A DNA stretch of 64,000 nucleotides from assembly GCA_963780805.1 (NCBI GenBank), contig CAWADP010000009.1:496001-560000 (forward strand), read 5' to 3'. Both the position numbers and the translations under genes were made by a program. Origin of the DNA: JASHVB01 sp963780805. GTDB taxonomy: Bacteria > Pseudomonadota > Alphaproteobacteria > Acetobacterales > Acetobacteraceae. The notes under the pieces were generated by a model. That model had not been told where the DNA came from and made no database searches. It saw only the letters and a program-made list of their open reading frames with translations. This document shows, piece after piece, positions 9,204 through 18,101 of the stretch. Each line of letters starts with the position of its first letter. The first letter of the stretch is position 1.

Positions 9204-9376
9204 CTACGCGGCCTCGCGCAATATGTCCGCACTGTTGAACATGCGCTCGACCGCCGGCGGGTTATCCCATTCCGCCGTTCGCACCACCTTCACCCACGTA
9301 CGCAACGGCTGCTCCCCGTCTCCCCGCCCCGGCGCTCCCAGAACGCCTTCAGCCGGCCGACCGGGATGATGCGCAT
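9204..9376 (-). pseudogene. Remnant of a HigB-type mRNA interferase toxin
   Basis: Reading from the ATG at 9376 gives MRIIPVGRLKAFWERRG; a one-base shift in the G/C-rich run at 9311-9330 continues as EQPLRTWVKVVRTAEWDNP and MFNSADILRE, then stops. This matches the N-terminal half of HigB-family toxins, which normally continue with a VVFDIAGNKYRL-type core that is missing here. It is therefore both frameshifted and truncated. No antitoxin gene is visible next to it. Confidence 0.65.
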
Positions 9377-9619
9377 GGCATGCTCCCAAGACGGGAGCAA
9401 TGACGGCTTTCCGTACGCCGCTTGCCCGGCCGGTCGAGCCCGCTCATAACCAGCCGCAACCGCCAACAGCCCCGAGAATTGGCAAGCCGACCTGCGGTCA
9501 TGTGAGGCGAGATGTCAGTAAAGCGCTTGGAAACGCCTCATCAGGCCTCTCGGCAACAAGCCGGAACGTGCGGGCCGCCGCGGATCGGACATTTCCGCGC
9601 GGTGCAAGGCTAGGCGGCC

Positions 9620-11440
9620 ATGCTTTCCCTCCGCATCACCCGCTTGCGCTACCTGGCAATCCTTTGGCTTGCGGGCATCGCCTTAATCGGGCTCGCCACA
9701 TGGGCTTGCTTCGCGCTCGGCCTCACCCCCGGAACCGCCGGCTTCGTCTACCTGATCCTCATCGTCGTCCTGTCGCTGTGGGACAGCTTTGTGACGTCGG
9801 CCCTGTTCTCGCTCGCCGCGGTTGCGGCACTTAATTACTTCTTCATCCAGCCGCTCTTCACCTTTCAGGTTCAGTACGGGCGGGACATGATATTGCTGGG
9901 CACGTTCGTCCTCACCTCATTCGTGATTACCGGCTTGGTCCGGCGCCTGCAGCAGTCCGCGGCAACGCTGGAGCGGCAGGCGCAACTTCTCGATCTGACT
10001 CACGACACCATCCTCGTCCGTGACAGCCGCGATGCGATCACGTTCTGGAATCGCGGTGCGGAGCGGCTTTATGGCTGGACCCGCGAGGAGGCCCTGGGCA
10101 AGGCGTCGGCCGCGCTCTTGCACACCGTCTTCCCGGAAAACCGTGATGCCCTCCAGAATCTGTTGCACGGCTCGGGGCATTGGGAAGGCGAGCTCATCAA
10201 CACGCGCAAGGACGGCTCGCAGGTCATCGTCGCCAGCCGGTGGTCGCTGCAGCGCAACGACTTCGGTCAGCCGGCCGGGACGCTCGAAACCAACAACGAC
10301 ATCACTGCTCGCAACCATGCCGAGGAAGCCCTGCGCCGCAGCCAGGCGGCCTATCTGGCAGAGGCGCAAAAATTGAGCCTCACCGGCAGCTTCGGGTGGG
10401 ATGCGGCGAACGGCGACGTGTTCTGGTCGGACCAGACCTTCGTCATCCTGGATTGCGACCGGGACGTCAGACCGTCGATTGCGGCGATGCTCGACCGCGT
10501 GCATCCCGACGACCTCGAAACTGTGCGGCGGGCGGTGGACCCTGCTTCCGGCGATCGAAGCGAATTCGACATTGAATTCCGACTGTCGATGCCGAGCGGA
10601 TCGATCAAATACGTCCACGCGGTCGCCCACCTGATGGAGGCCGCGCCGAACACCACACAGCTCGTCGGCGCGCTGATGGACGTCACCGCCGCACGGCAGT
10701 CCGAAATCCGGCTGCATCAGGCGCAGGCGCAGGTGGCCCACGTCGCCCGTGTCACCAGCCTCGGCGCGCTTTCGGCCTCCATCGCGCATGAGGTCAATCA
10801 GCCGCTCGCCGCCATCGCATCGCATGGCGAGGCCAGCATGCGGTGGCTGCATCGTGATGTCCCGCGGCTAGACGAGGTAGAGGCGTCCATCCGGCATGTG
10901 ATCGCGGAGAGCAGGCGCGCGAGTGCGATCATTCAACGCATCCGCGCGTTGACCGGCAAGGCCAACCAGGAGATGCGGCCGCTCGATCTGAACGGCCTGG
11001 TCGAGGAAGTAGTACCGCTGGTGCGCAGCGAGGCCGGCCGGAATCAGGCACAGTTACGGCTGCATCTCAATCCTGGCATACCTGCCATCATGGGCGACAC
11101 GATCCAGTTGCAGCAGGTGATCATCAACCTGATCGTAAATGCCATTCAGGCTATGGTGGCGGTCGAAGGCCGTCCGCGGATCGTGGACGTCAGCACGCGC
11201 TCCGGCGAGAATGGCGACGTCGTCCTTGATGTGGCCGATTCCGGGCCCGGCATCGATCCAGCCCATGCCGCGGAGCTGTTCGAGGCGTTCTTCACGACCA
11301 AGCCGGACGGCATGGGCATAGGGCTGTCGATCTGCCGCTCGATCGTGGAGGCCCATGGCGGGGAGATCGGCGCCGTGTCGGCATCTCCCGCACCAGGCGC
11401 GATCTTCCGCTGCATCCTGCCCGCCAGCGCCGCGGCATAG
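9620..11440 (+). CDS. Membrane PAS sensor histidine kinase (FixL-like output)
   Basis: 606 residues. About residues 10-115 form a DUF4118/KdpD-like membrane domain of four helices. Two PAS domains follow (about 125-235, containing ITFWNRGAERLYGWTREEA, and about 250-365). The HisKA box SIAHEVNQPLAAIASH carries the phosphorylated His390, and the ATPase domain shows the N-box NLIVNAIQAM, DSGPGI and GMGIGLSI. The NQPL-type H-box is shared with FixL/DctB kinases. The partner is most likely the FixJ-like regulator starting 130 bp downstream. No haem-binding PAS can be asserted, so the signal is unknown. Confidence 0.9.
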   Translation: MLSLRITRLRYLAILWLAGIALIGLATWACFALGLTPGTAGFVYLILIVVLSLWDSFVTSALFSLAAVAALNYFFIQPLFTFQVQYGRDMILLGTFVLTSFVITGLVRRLQQSAATLERQAQLLDLTHDTILVRDSRDAITFWNRGAERLYGWTREEALGKASAALLHTVFPENRDALQNLLHGSGHWEGELINTRKDGSQVIVASRWSLQRNDFGQPAGTLETNNDITARNHAEEALRRSQAAYLAEAQKLSLTGSFGWDAANGDVFWSDQTFVILDCDRDVRPSIAAMLDRVHPDDLETVRRAVDPASGDRSEFDIEFRLSMPSGSIKYVHAVAHLMEAAPNTTQLVGALMDVTAARQSEIRLHQAQAQVAHVARVTSLGALSASIAHEVNQPLAAIASHGEASMRWLHRDVPRLDEVEASIRHVIAESRRASAIIQRIRALTGKANQEMRPLDLNGLVEEVVPLVRSEAGRNQAQLRLHLNPGIPAIMGDTIQLQQVIINLIVNAIQAMVAVEGRPRIVDVSTRSGENGDVVLDVADSGPGIDPAHAAELFEAFFTTKPDGMGIGLSICRSIVEAHGGEIGAVSASPAPGAIFRCILPASAAA

Positions 11441-11569
11441 CGCTTCGGCCCCGTTGCCCGCCCCAGCGCCCCGCACCGCACCCACATTGCGCCCCCGGGC
11501 CCGCTTGACGGCCTTCGATCAGGCGCCGCATCTTCGGCCCTGGATCATCACGGCCGCAGGGACCGCGTC

Positions 11570-12233
11570 GTGGCAGAGCGACTGACGCCGATCAGGCATG
11601 GCACGTGCGCGGAAGAACCGGTTGTCCTGGTGGTGGACGACGACGAGTTCGTCCGCGAAGCGATCCGCAATCTGCTGCAATCGGTCGATCTTCGCGTCGA
11701 AGTGTTCCGCTCCGCGGCCGCATTCCTCCAGGCGGACCTGCCAAGTGCACCGTCTTGCATCGTGCTCGATGTCCGCCTGCCGGGGCAGAGTGGCCTTGAA
11801 CTTCAGGCCGAGCTGATCCGGGAGGACATCCGCATCCCGATCATCTTCATGACCGGCCACGGTGACGTACCGATGACCGTCAAGGCGCTGAAGGCCGGGG
11901 CGATCGACTTTCTGGAGAAGCCGTTCCGCGACCAGGATCTGCTGGACGCGATCAGCGCGGCCCTCGGCATGGATCGCAAGCGGCGCGGCGAAGACTTCGA
12001 AGCGAGTGGATCTGCAGGCGCGATACGACGCCCTGACCGGGCGGGAGCAGCAGATCATGAAGTACGTGACCGACGGCCTGCTGAACAAACAGGTTGCCCA
12101 CCAAATCGGCGTTTCGGAGATCACGGTGAAGATCCACCGTGGCAATGTCATGCGCAAAATGGGGGCAAAATCGTTGCCCGAGCTGGTGCGCATGGCCGAG
12201 AGCCTCCCGGGTTCCGCCAGAGCCCCGCGTTGA
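11570..12233 (+). pseudogene. FixJ/NarL-family response regulator, frameshifted
   Basis: A receiver domain (VVLVVDDDEFVREAI, phospho-Asp in IVLDVRLPG, FLEKPF lysine) runs to about residue 140. The LuxR/FixJ-type helix-turn-helix, DALTGREQQIMKYVTDGLLNKQVA and ISEITVK-like, then continues in another frame from about 12006. One surplus base in GAAGCGAGTGG at about 12000-12006 separates them; removing the A would give one intact protein of about 220 residues. It is the natural partner of the kinase just upstream. Unlike most other breaks here, this one is not at GGTACT. It may be a sequencing error or a true lesion. Confidence 0.75.
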
Positions 12234-12377
12234 CCAGGCAGACGCTTCACCTTGCCGCACCGGGCGGTAGACTGGTGGGTATCGCGTAAACCCTTGTATA
12301 GCTTTCGTTCACGACTGAAAAGTTGGAGTGTGGGGCTGCGGCTGGTGGAGCTTGCCCACGCACGGTCGTAACGAGCA

Positions 12378-12770
12378 ATGATTGGACCTGGCGTGAACGT
12401 TCCACTTATCGCGATCGTCGACGATGACGAATTTGTTTGTATCGGCATGAGGAGTTTGGTGCGTTCGCTTGGCTATGACGCGCACAGCTACCCTTCGGCC
12501 GAGGATTTCCTGCGCTCGCAGGAGCGTCACGGTGCCTCCTGCCTGATTTCCGACGTGCAGATGCCCGGCCTTGGCGGGCTCGACCTGCAACGGATACTGC
12601 GAGCGGAGGGCAGCAACCTGCCGATCATTTTCATCACCGCTTTTCCTGATACCAAGGTCCAGCAGCTCGCGATGCAGGATGGCGCGATGTGCTTCCTCAG
12701 CAAGCCGTGCGACGGAAACCACTTGATCGAGTGCCTGGAAACTGCGGTCGGCACGGGCAGCCTCTCCTAG
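12378..12770 (+). CDS. Stand-alone receiver domain (FixJ-type)
   Basis: 130 residues comprising one receiver domain and no output domain. The acidic pocket is IVDDDEFV (Asp15-17), the phospho-acceptor is Asp59 in LISDVQMPG, and the switch residues include IIFITAF and FLSKPC. It is encoded beside the kinase and the FixJ-like regulator, so it may act as a phosphate sink or connector. The sequence is closest to FixJ-family receivers by the QMPGLGGLDLQ segment. Confidence 0.85.
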   Translation: MIGPGVNVPLIAIVDDDEFVCIGMRSLVRSLGYDAHSYPSAEDFLRSQERHGASCLISDVQMPGLGGLDLQRILRAEGSNLPIIFITAFPDTKVQQLAMQDGAMCFLSKPCDGNHLIECLETAVGTGSLS

Positions 12771-12940
12771 CCCAAGTACAGGCCGCTGGTCCATGCCAGC
12801 ACAAACGTTGGTATAGCACCGCAAAACGATGGTTGGAGGTAGACAGCCCTCAAGTGGGATAGTGCGGTCCCGCTGACCGCAGCATGCTTCCTGGGCGAAT
12901 AGTCCACAAACAGATCCGCAAAACAGAACGGCGGCGTCCC

Positions 12941-14497
12941 ATGGAGAGTTCAGGTTCAGCGATGCCGCGCCAGACTTCGGGCACGAATGGCCCGGGCGCC
13001 TCGCAGGACAACAACCAGCGCAGTCAATCTGCGATCCGCTCGAATGCTGGCGCGGCGCCCGACGACCGCGTCGACTTCGATCACTTCTCCCTGTTCCCTC
13101 GCCAGCGCTTGCTGCTGCGTGACGGGAAGCCGGTCCCGATCGGTGCCCGTGCATTCGATATCCTCGCGGCACTGGCAACCCGAGGAGACGGCGGGCTGAT
13201 GACCAAGGAGGAGCTGATCGCCGCGGTTTGGCCCACGACCTTCGTCGAGCCAAGCAATCTTCGCGTACAGATGGTCGCTCTGCGCAAGGCCCTGGGCGAT
13301 TGCGAGGGCCGGCTGATATCCACCGATCATGGCAGGGGCTATCGCTTGACGGCGCGGCTCGGGCGGGCCGGTACGGCGCCGCCGCTTGCTCCGCGGCGGC
13401 ATGCCGCGCCGGTGTCGGAGTTACCGGCGGCGATCACGCGGATCATCGGTCGCAGCGAGTTCATCGATGCCCTGGCGGCACAACTGCCGCGCCGCCGCCT
13501 GATCACCATCACCGGTCCTGGTGGAATTGGCAAAACCCGCGTCGCTCTTGCCTGCGCCGCGGCGCTGGCGGGGGCCTATCGCGACGGCGTCCATTTCGTC
13601 GACCTGACGACGGTGACAGACCCCGCGTCCGTGCCAGCCACGCTTGCGAAATTGCTCGGCGTAGCAGTGGACACAGACGATTTGCTCCATGATGTGGTGC
13701 AGAATTTATGGCAGCGGGAGATGCTGTTGATCATCGACAATTGCGAGCATGTCGTGGACGCGGCGGCCCGTCTTGTCGAGGCAATAACCACCTCAGCGCC
13801 GGGCGTACACATCCTGGCGACCAGCCGCGAGTTGCTGCGCGTGACCGGTGAATGGGTGCAGGTTCTGCCGCCCTTGCCGAGCCCGCCCGACGCGACGGAT
13901 CTGACCGCCGCGGACGCGCTGAATTACCCGGCAGTTGAACTGTTCGTCGATCGCGCGGTTGCCGCGCAGCATGGATTTTCGCTCAGTGACGCGGAAGCCC
14001 CGCTCGTCGCCGATATCTGCCGCCGGTTGGACGGTGTCGCGCTGGCGATCGAACTTGCCGCCGCGAAGCTGCACGCCTTCGGCGTGAAGTGGTTGGCAGA
14101 ACACCTGGACGACCCGCTGTCGATTCTCAATGGTGGGCGCCGCACCGCCGTCCCGCGGCATCAGAACCTGGCGGCGATGCTCGATTGGAGCTATGATCTT
14201 CTGACCGAGCAGGAACGGGCGATGCTACGGCGGTTGGCAATGTTTCCCGGAAATTTCACCATGGCCGAGGCGATCGGCGCGGCTGCCGACGATGAAATCG
14301 ACGATGGCCAGGTCGTCTGCGCTGTGGGCGATCTGATCTCGAAATCTCTGGCAATGCTGGATGTCAGCGGTCCGATCACGCGCTACCGGCTGCCGCAGAC
14401 GACGCGCGCCTATGCCTGCGCCAAGTTGCGGATGGTGGGACCGGGGATGCGACGGCCCTTCATTCCGGCGGCGGCCCTGGTCGAGGCCGGCAAGTAG
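12941..14497 (+). CDS. Winged-helix / NB-ARC ATPase regulator, short form
   Basis: About 518 residues from the ATG at 12941 (an upstream ATG at 12884 is also possible). An OmpR-type winged helix covers about residues 45-140 (ARAFDILAALATRG, NLRVQMVALRKALGD, GRGYRLTA). A STAND-type ATPase follows: Walker A GPGGIGKT, Walker B LLIIDNCEHV, LATSRELL sensor and GVALAIELAAAKL. It stops just after YRLPQTTRAYACAKL, where relatives of about 900 residues continue into TPR-like helices. The end may be truncated, since I see no TPR continuation in other frames. Likely a signal-responsive transcription factor; target unknown. Confidence 0.78.
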   Translation: MESSGSAMPRQTSGTNGPGASQDNNQRSQSAIRSNAGAAPDDRVDFDHFSLFPRQRLLLRDGKPVPIGARAFDILAALATRGDGGLMTKEELIAAVWPTTFVEPSNLRVQMVALRKALGDCEGRLISTDHGRGYRLTARLGRAGTAPPLAPRRHAAPVSELPAAITRIIGRSEFIDALAAQLPRRRLITITGPGGIGKTRVALACAAALAGAYRDGVHFVDLTTVTDPASVPATLAKLLGVAVDTDDLLHDVVQNLWQREMLLIIDNCEHVVDAAARLVEAITTSAPGVHILATSRELLRVTGEWVQVLPPLPSPPDATDLTAADALNYPAVELFVDRAVAAQHGFSLSDAEAPLVADICRRLDGVALAIELAAAKLHAFGVKWLAEHLDDPLSILNGGRRTAVPRHQNLAAMLDWSYDLLTEQERAMLRRLAMFPGNFTMAEAIGAAADDEIDDGQVVCAVGDLISKSLAMLDVSGPITRYRLPQTTRAYACAKLRMVGPGMRRPFIPAAALVEAGK

Positions 14498-14894
14498 TGT
14501 CGCCACCGCCGATCGCGTCGTAGTGACCGCGCGTGTGCCGGTCGGTGGAGACTCGTGTCATGGCCCGGAACATCATCGGAACAACATAGCGCTGGCTTTC
14601 TCCGGTCGGGCACGATCGCGGCTACCGACGAATGGTTGATGGCCGCTGGGTTGCGGGATTGCGTCATTCACACCACCTTCGCGCGGCACGCAGCTCCCGG
14701 TCCTTGAGGATGTCCTTGCGACGTGTACAGCCTGTAATCCGGCTCGTCGGTACCATGGGCACGGAGGTGCCCCAAGGCTCCCCTGCCCAAGGCTCCCCTG
14801 CCCAAGGCTCCCCTGCCCAAGGCTCCCCTGCCCAAGGCTCCCCTGCCCAGGGCTCCCCTGATTGCAGGCGGCAAGCAACCGGAGGTTTGAATTG
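14498..14894. other. Intergenic gap carrying a 15-bp repeat array
   Basis: There is no credible gene. The region contains the six-copy repeat at 14772-14861 directly upstream of the VOC gene, and the GGAGG ribosome site of that gene at 14881. ORFs across the array encode only pentapeptide repeats. Confidence 0.5.
14772..14861. repeat. Six-copy 15-bp tandem repeat
   Basis: The unit CCAAGGCTCCCCTGC is repeated five times exactly, followed by a sixth copy with two substitutions (CCAGGGCTCCCCTGA). It ends 34 bp before the ATG of the VOC gene, so copy number could alter the leader of that mRNA. A minus-strand reading gives a GEPWA pentapeptide repeat, but there is no supported gene. Confidence 0.9.
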
Positions 14895-15317
14895 ATGACG
14901 GCAATTCCGCGGGTGAGCGGCGTGCTCGAAACCTCCCTCTACGTCGAGGACCTGCACCGCTCGCGCGAATTCTATCAGCGCCTGTTTGGCTTCGAGCAAT
15001 TCATGTGCGACGCCCGCATGTGCGCCCTCGGCATCCCGGGCGAGCAAGTCCTGCTGCTGTTCCGCCACGGCATGACCACCGAGCCGGCCCCAGCGCCCGG
15101 CGGCTTCATTCCACCGCACCACGGGAGCGGACAGTTGCATCTCGCCTTCGCCATCCCCTATGGCGAACTGGCGGTCTGGGAATCGCATCTGACCCGTGCC
15201 GGCATCGAGATCGAGAGCAAGCTGCACTGGCCTCGCGGCGGCACAAGCCTGTATTTCCGCGATCCCGACGGTCACTCTTTGGAAGTCGCCACCCCCGGGC
15301 TCTGGCCCAACCGCTGA
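14895..15317 (+). CDS. VOC (glyoxalase/bleomycin resistance) family protein
   Basis: 140 residues with the vicinal-oxygen-chelate fold. The opening is VLETSLYVEDLHRSREFYQRLFGFE, a candidate metal-ligand segment is SGQLHLAFAI, and the end has YFRDPDGHSLEVATPGLW, whose Glu is the usual C-terminal metal ligand. A GGAGG at 14881 sets the ATG at 14895. Family members include glyoxalases, FosA-type resistance proteins and ring-cleavage dioxygenases; the substrate cannot be assigned. Confidence 0.85.
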   Translation: MTAIPRVSGVLETSLYVEDLHRSREFYQRLFGFEQFMCDARMCALGIPGEQVLLLFRHGMTTEPAPAPGGFIPPHHGSGQLHLAFAIPYGELAVWESHLTRAGIEIESKLHWPRGGTSLYFRDPDGHSLEVATPGLWPNR

Positions 15318-15380
15318 CGCAACGCCCAACCGCTTGATCGTCAACCCCGCCCTGCTCCTGCCGCCTCACGGTCGCCGCAA

Positions 15381-15442
15381 GGGCGGAAAGCGTAGCGCAT
15401 TCCGCCGTGCTGTGGATGGCGGAATGCGCTGCGCTTTTCCGC
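15381..15442. repeat. Palindromic repeat, copy B1
   Basis: The left arm GCGGAAAGCGTAGCGCATTC plus CGCC pairs with the right arm GGCGGAATGCGCTGCGCTTT plus TCCGC around an 11-bp loop. The arms match over about 24 bp with one insertion and one substitution. A second copy lies at 19344-19408. This element is probably an extragenic palindromic repeat or small MITE, and it may end transcription from the VOC gene. Confidence 0.8.
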
Positions 15443-15489
15443 GCTGCGGCCGCGGCTATGACGCGGCAGGACTGCAAGGCCAGCCATAA

Positions 15490-16803
15490 ATGCGCGGCGC
15501 CGCCAGCCTGACCGCCGTCGCCGCGCTGCTGGCCCTGGCCGCGCTGGCCGCCGTTGCGCCGTGGCTGATGCCCGGCCAGGGCGGCACCACCGTCCGCATT
15601 GCCGCCGCCGCCATCTTCCTCGCCAGCTACGCCGCCCTGGCGATCGGCAAGGTCCCCGGCCTGTCGATCGACCGCGCCGGAGTCGCGCTGGTCGGCGCCT
15701 GCCTCATGGTCGCCTCCGGCGCCATGCCGCTGCAGGACGCCTACAAGGCCGTCGATTTCGACACCATCACGCTGTTGCTCGGTATGATGATCGTGGTGGC
15801 GAACCTCCGCCTGTCTGGCTTCTTCGCGCTGACCAACGCCTGGGTGGGACAGCGTGCGCACCGTCCGTTGGTCCTGCTGTCGGCGATCGTCGGGGTCTCC
15901 GGCCTGTTCTCGGCCTTCCTGGTGAACGACGCGATCTGCCTGGTGCTGGCGCCGCTGGTGGCGGAACTGGCTGTCGGGCTGCGGCGCAATCCGCTGCCCT
16001 ATCTGCTCGCGGTCGCCATGGCGTCCAACGTCGGCTCCACCGCCACCATCACCGGCAATCCGCAGAACATCATGATCGGCAGCTTCTCGCACATCCCCTA
16101 CGCCACGTTCGCCGCCGCGCTGGCGCCGGTCGCGGCGGTGGGACTGCTGCTGACGATCGCGCTTCTGGTCTTGCTGCACCGGACCGAGTTCCATGGCACC
16201 GAGCGCCTGGAACCGCACGCCCCCCGCGTGCGCGTCAACCGGCCCCTGCTGCTCCGCGCGCTCGGCGCCACCGCCGTGCTGATGGTCCTGTTCTTTGCCG
16301 GCCAGACCCCCGCCAAGGCCGCGATCGTCATCGGCGCCCTGCTGCTGCTGACCCGCCGCGTCCGCAGCACGCGCATCTACGCCGAGATCGACTGGTCGCT
16401 GCTGCTGATGTTCACCGGCCTGTTCATCATCGTCGCCGGCGCCCAGCGCACCCTGCTGACCCCAGCGATCGTGCACGACGTTAGCCGCCTGCACCTGAAC
16501 GCGGTGCCCGTACTCAGCGTCGTCACCGCCGTGCTGTCCAACCTGGTGAGCAACGTGCCCGCCGTGCTGGTGCTGAAGCCGTTCATCGCGTCGCTGCCCG
16601 ACCAGGCGACCGCCTGGAAGGTGGCTGCCATGGCCTCCACGCTGGCCGGCAACTTCACCATCCTCGGCTCGGTCGCCAACCTGATCGTGGTGGAGCAAGC
16701 CGCGCGGCGCGGCGTCGTCATCGGCTTCTGGGACTATTTCCGCGTCGGCGCACCGCTGACCGTGTTGACCATCCTGCTCGGCACGCTGTGGCTGATGCGA
16801 TGA
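15490..16803 (+). CDS. SLC13/ArsB-NhaD superfamily anion permease
   Basis: 437 residues with about 11-12 hydrophobic segments. The ion-transporter superfamily signature is visible in SAFLVNDAICLVLAPLVAELA and ASNVGSTATITGNPQNIMIG, with its mirror in NLVSNVPAVLVLKPF and GNFTILGSVANLIVVEQA. These paired NAxxL and SNVPA-type hairpins are characteristic of the DASS/ArsB/CitMHS group. It could carry a dicarboxylate, citrate or other anion. It is not clearly ArsB, because no ars neighbours are present. Confidence 0.83.
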   Translation: MRGAASLTAVAALLALAALAAVAPWLMPGQGGTTVRIAAAAIFLASYAALAIGKVPGLSIDRAGVALVGACLMVASGAMPLQDAYKAVDFDTITLLLGMMIVVANLRLSGFFALTNAWVGQRAHRPLVLLSAIVGVSGLFSAFLVNDAICLVLAPLVAELAVGLRRNPLPYLLAVAMASNVGSTATITGNPQNIMIGSFSHIPYATFAAALAPVAAVGLLLTIALLVLLHRTEFHGTERLEPHAPRVRVNRPLLLRALGATAVLMVLFFAGQTPAKAAIVIGALLLLTRRVRSTRIYAEIDWSLLLMFTGLFIIVAGAQRTLLTPAIVHDVSRLHLNAVPVLSVVTAVLSNLVSNVPAVLVLKPFIASLPDQATAWKVAAMASTLAGNFTILGSVANLIVVEQAARRGVVIGFWDYFRVGAPLTVLTILLGTLWLMR

Positions 16804-16848
16804 CGGCCGCCGGCGAGGCTGCTGCGATGGCAGCGGCCGACCATGGCA

Positions 16849-17403
16849 TCAGCTCCCGACGTTCACCACCAGCACGCGGCGGTTGCGCGCTTCCGGCGTT
16901 TGCGGCGGCGTCGCCACCAGCAGCCCGTTCTCACCCATCCCGATTGCCCGCAGACGGCTCGGATCGATGGAGTACTTGCTGGTCAGGTAGCTCACCACCG
17001 TCTCGGCCCGGCGCTCCGACAGCGTCTTGTTCTGGTTCGGGCTGCCGACCGTGTCGGTATGGCCCTCGACCCGGAAATGGTAGGCGGCGAGCGTCGGGGC
17101 GCCCAGCGCCTGGCCGAGCTGGTCCAGCGACTGCATCGCCGCGGGCGTCAGCTCGGCCGAGCCGGTGGTAAACTCGATGCTCAGGCTGATTGACGGAGCC
17201 GTGGCAGGGCGGCCGGCCGCTGCGCTCCGTCCAGCCGGGGCGTTGCCTATGCGGATGCCACGCGTGGCGTTGTTCATGTCGCCAGTCGGCGTTAGCGATT
17301 TCACAATTTGGTCGGCACTGGGTGTGCTCTGGGCAAAGGTCGGGCCGATCGTGCCGGCACAGAGCACTATTGCCGCAACGGCAAGGGTCGTCCTGGCAAG
17401 CAT
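16849..17403 (-). CDS. OmpA-family peptidoglycan-associated protein
   Basis: 184 residues from the ATG at 17403, with AGGAGA 7 bp upstream. The signal peptide MLARTTLAVAAIVLCAGTIG ends near AQS, a linker follows, and residues about 75-184 form an OmpA-like domain: EFTTGSAELTPAAMQSLDQL, VEGHTDTVGSPNQNKTLSERRAETV (split here as HTDTVGS and LSERRAETV), and EARNRRVLV. The NxxLSxxRAxxV and GHTD motifs bind peptidoglycan. Periplasmic or outer-membrane anchored. It converges with the permease gene. Confidence 0.9.
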   Translation of the reverse strand: MLARTTLAVAAIVLCAGTIGPTFAQSTPSADQIVKSLTPTGDMNNATRGIRIGNAPAGRSAAAGRPATAPSISLSIEFTTGSAELTPAAMQSLDQLGQALGAPTLAAYHFRVEGHTDTVGSPNQNKTLSERRAETVVSYLTSKYSIDPSRLRAIGMGENGLLVATPPQTPEARNRRVLVVNVGS

Positions 17404-17698
17404 ATGACGTCTCCTGATTGACCTCTGTATCACCTATAGCACGAGTCCCATGCGATGGCACGGCTTCCGCGCCGGCTCAATCGGGAGCAGCGGCGCCTCG
17501 CCCCACGGCGTCGCCCGGTCTTCTCTTTCTCACAAAATTAAGGGAAGGGGCAGGAAGGATTTACAAAAATACCGTGCGGCCCGATGCATCGCGACGGAAC
17601 ACATTTATAATTCTCTTCTTTGTGAATCCTTGTCTCACCGTTCCTAATATTTGTAAGAAAATCGGACGCCGCGGCCGGCACGGACCTGCCCGGCGACG

Positions 17699-18082
17699 TC
17701 ACCGCTCCCCCTTTTTCCGCTCCTCCGCCTCCAGCTTCCGAACCTTCTTCACCGGAAGCTGATAGATCTGCGCGAAGCGGAACACCGTGTCGTCCTCCTG
17801 GTTCCAGCAGACGTACCCACGACAATCCTTCGGCCGCGCCTCATATACACCGCACAGCCGGTTGGACTTCAGGAACTGGCAGGTGTCGTAGCCGGACTTG
17901 ATGCGCTTCTCCCCCTTCCGGGTCTTCTCCACGATGTGCTTCGCCTCGAACGCCGGCACCGTCAGGCCGAGGTGTTTCGCCAGCCGCCGGATATCGGCAC
18001 GGCTCACGCTGACATAGCCCGCCATTCGGCAGCAGAAGGCAGGGCATTTCATGCAATCGAGCTTGTTCGGGTCCGAGTCCAT
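17699..18082 (-). CDS. YkgJ-family cysteine cluster protein
   Basis: About 127 residues from the ATG at 18082. The cysteine pattern LDCMKCPAFCCRM, then CQFL, RLCGVYEARPKDCRGYVC, is that of the UPF0153/YkgJ family, thought to bind an iron-sulphur or zinc site. The rest is charged, ending in KKVRKLEAEERKKGER. An upstream TTG start (18118) would overlap the stop of the MaoC gene at 18102; either way the two genes are closely linked on the minus strand. Confidence 0.85.
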   Translation of the reverse strand: MDSDPNKLDCMKCPAFCCRMAGYVSVSRADIRRLAKHLGLTVPAFEAKHIVEKTRKGEKRIKSGYDTCQFLKSNRLCGVYEARPKDCRGYVCWNQEDDTVFRFAQIYQLPVKKVRKLEAEERKKGER

Positions 18083-18101
18083 CCCTGCATGATCGGCCAA
18101 C

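Noticed and set aside
8039..9238. 399-codon open frame over the methyltransferase
   Set aside because: Arg/Pro/Ala-rich shadow; the DPPY methyltransferase frame is the real one.
14772..14861. CRISPR-like array
   Set aside because: Units are directly adjacent and 15 bp long with no spacers, so it is a tandem repeat, not CRISPR.
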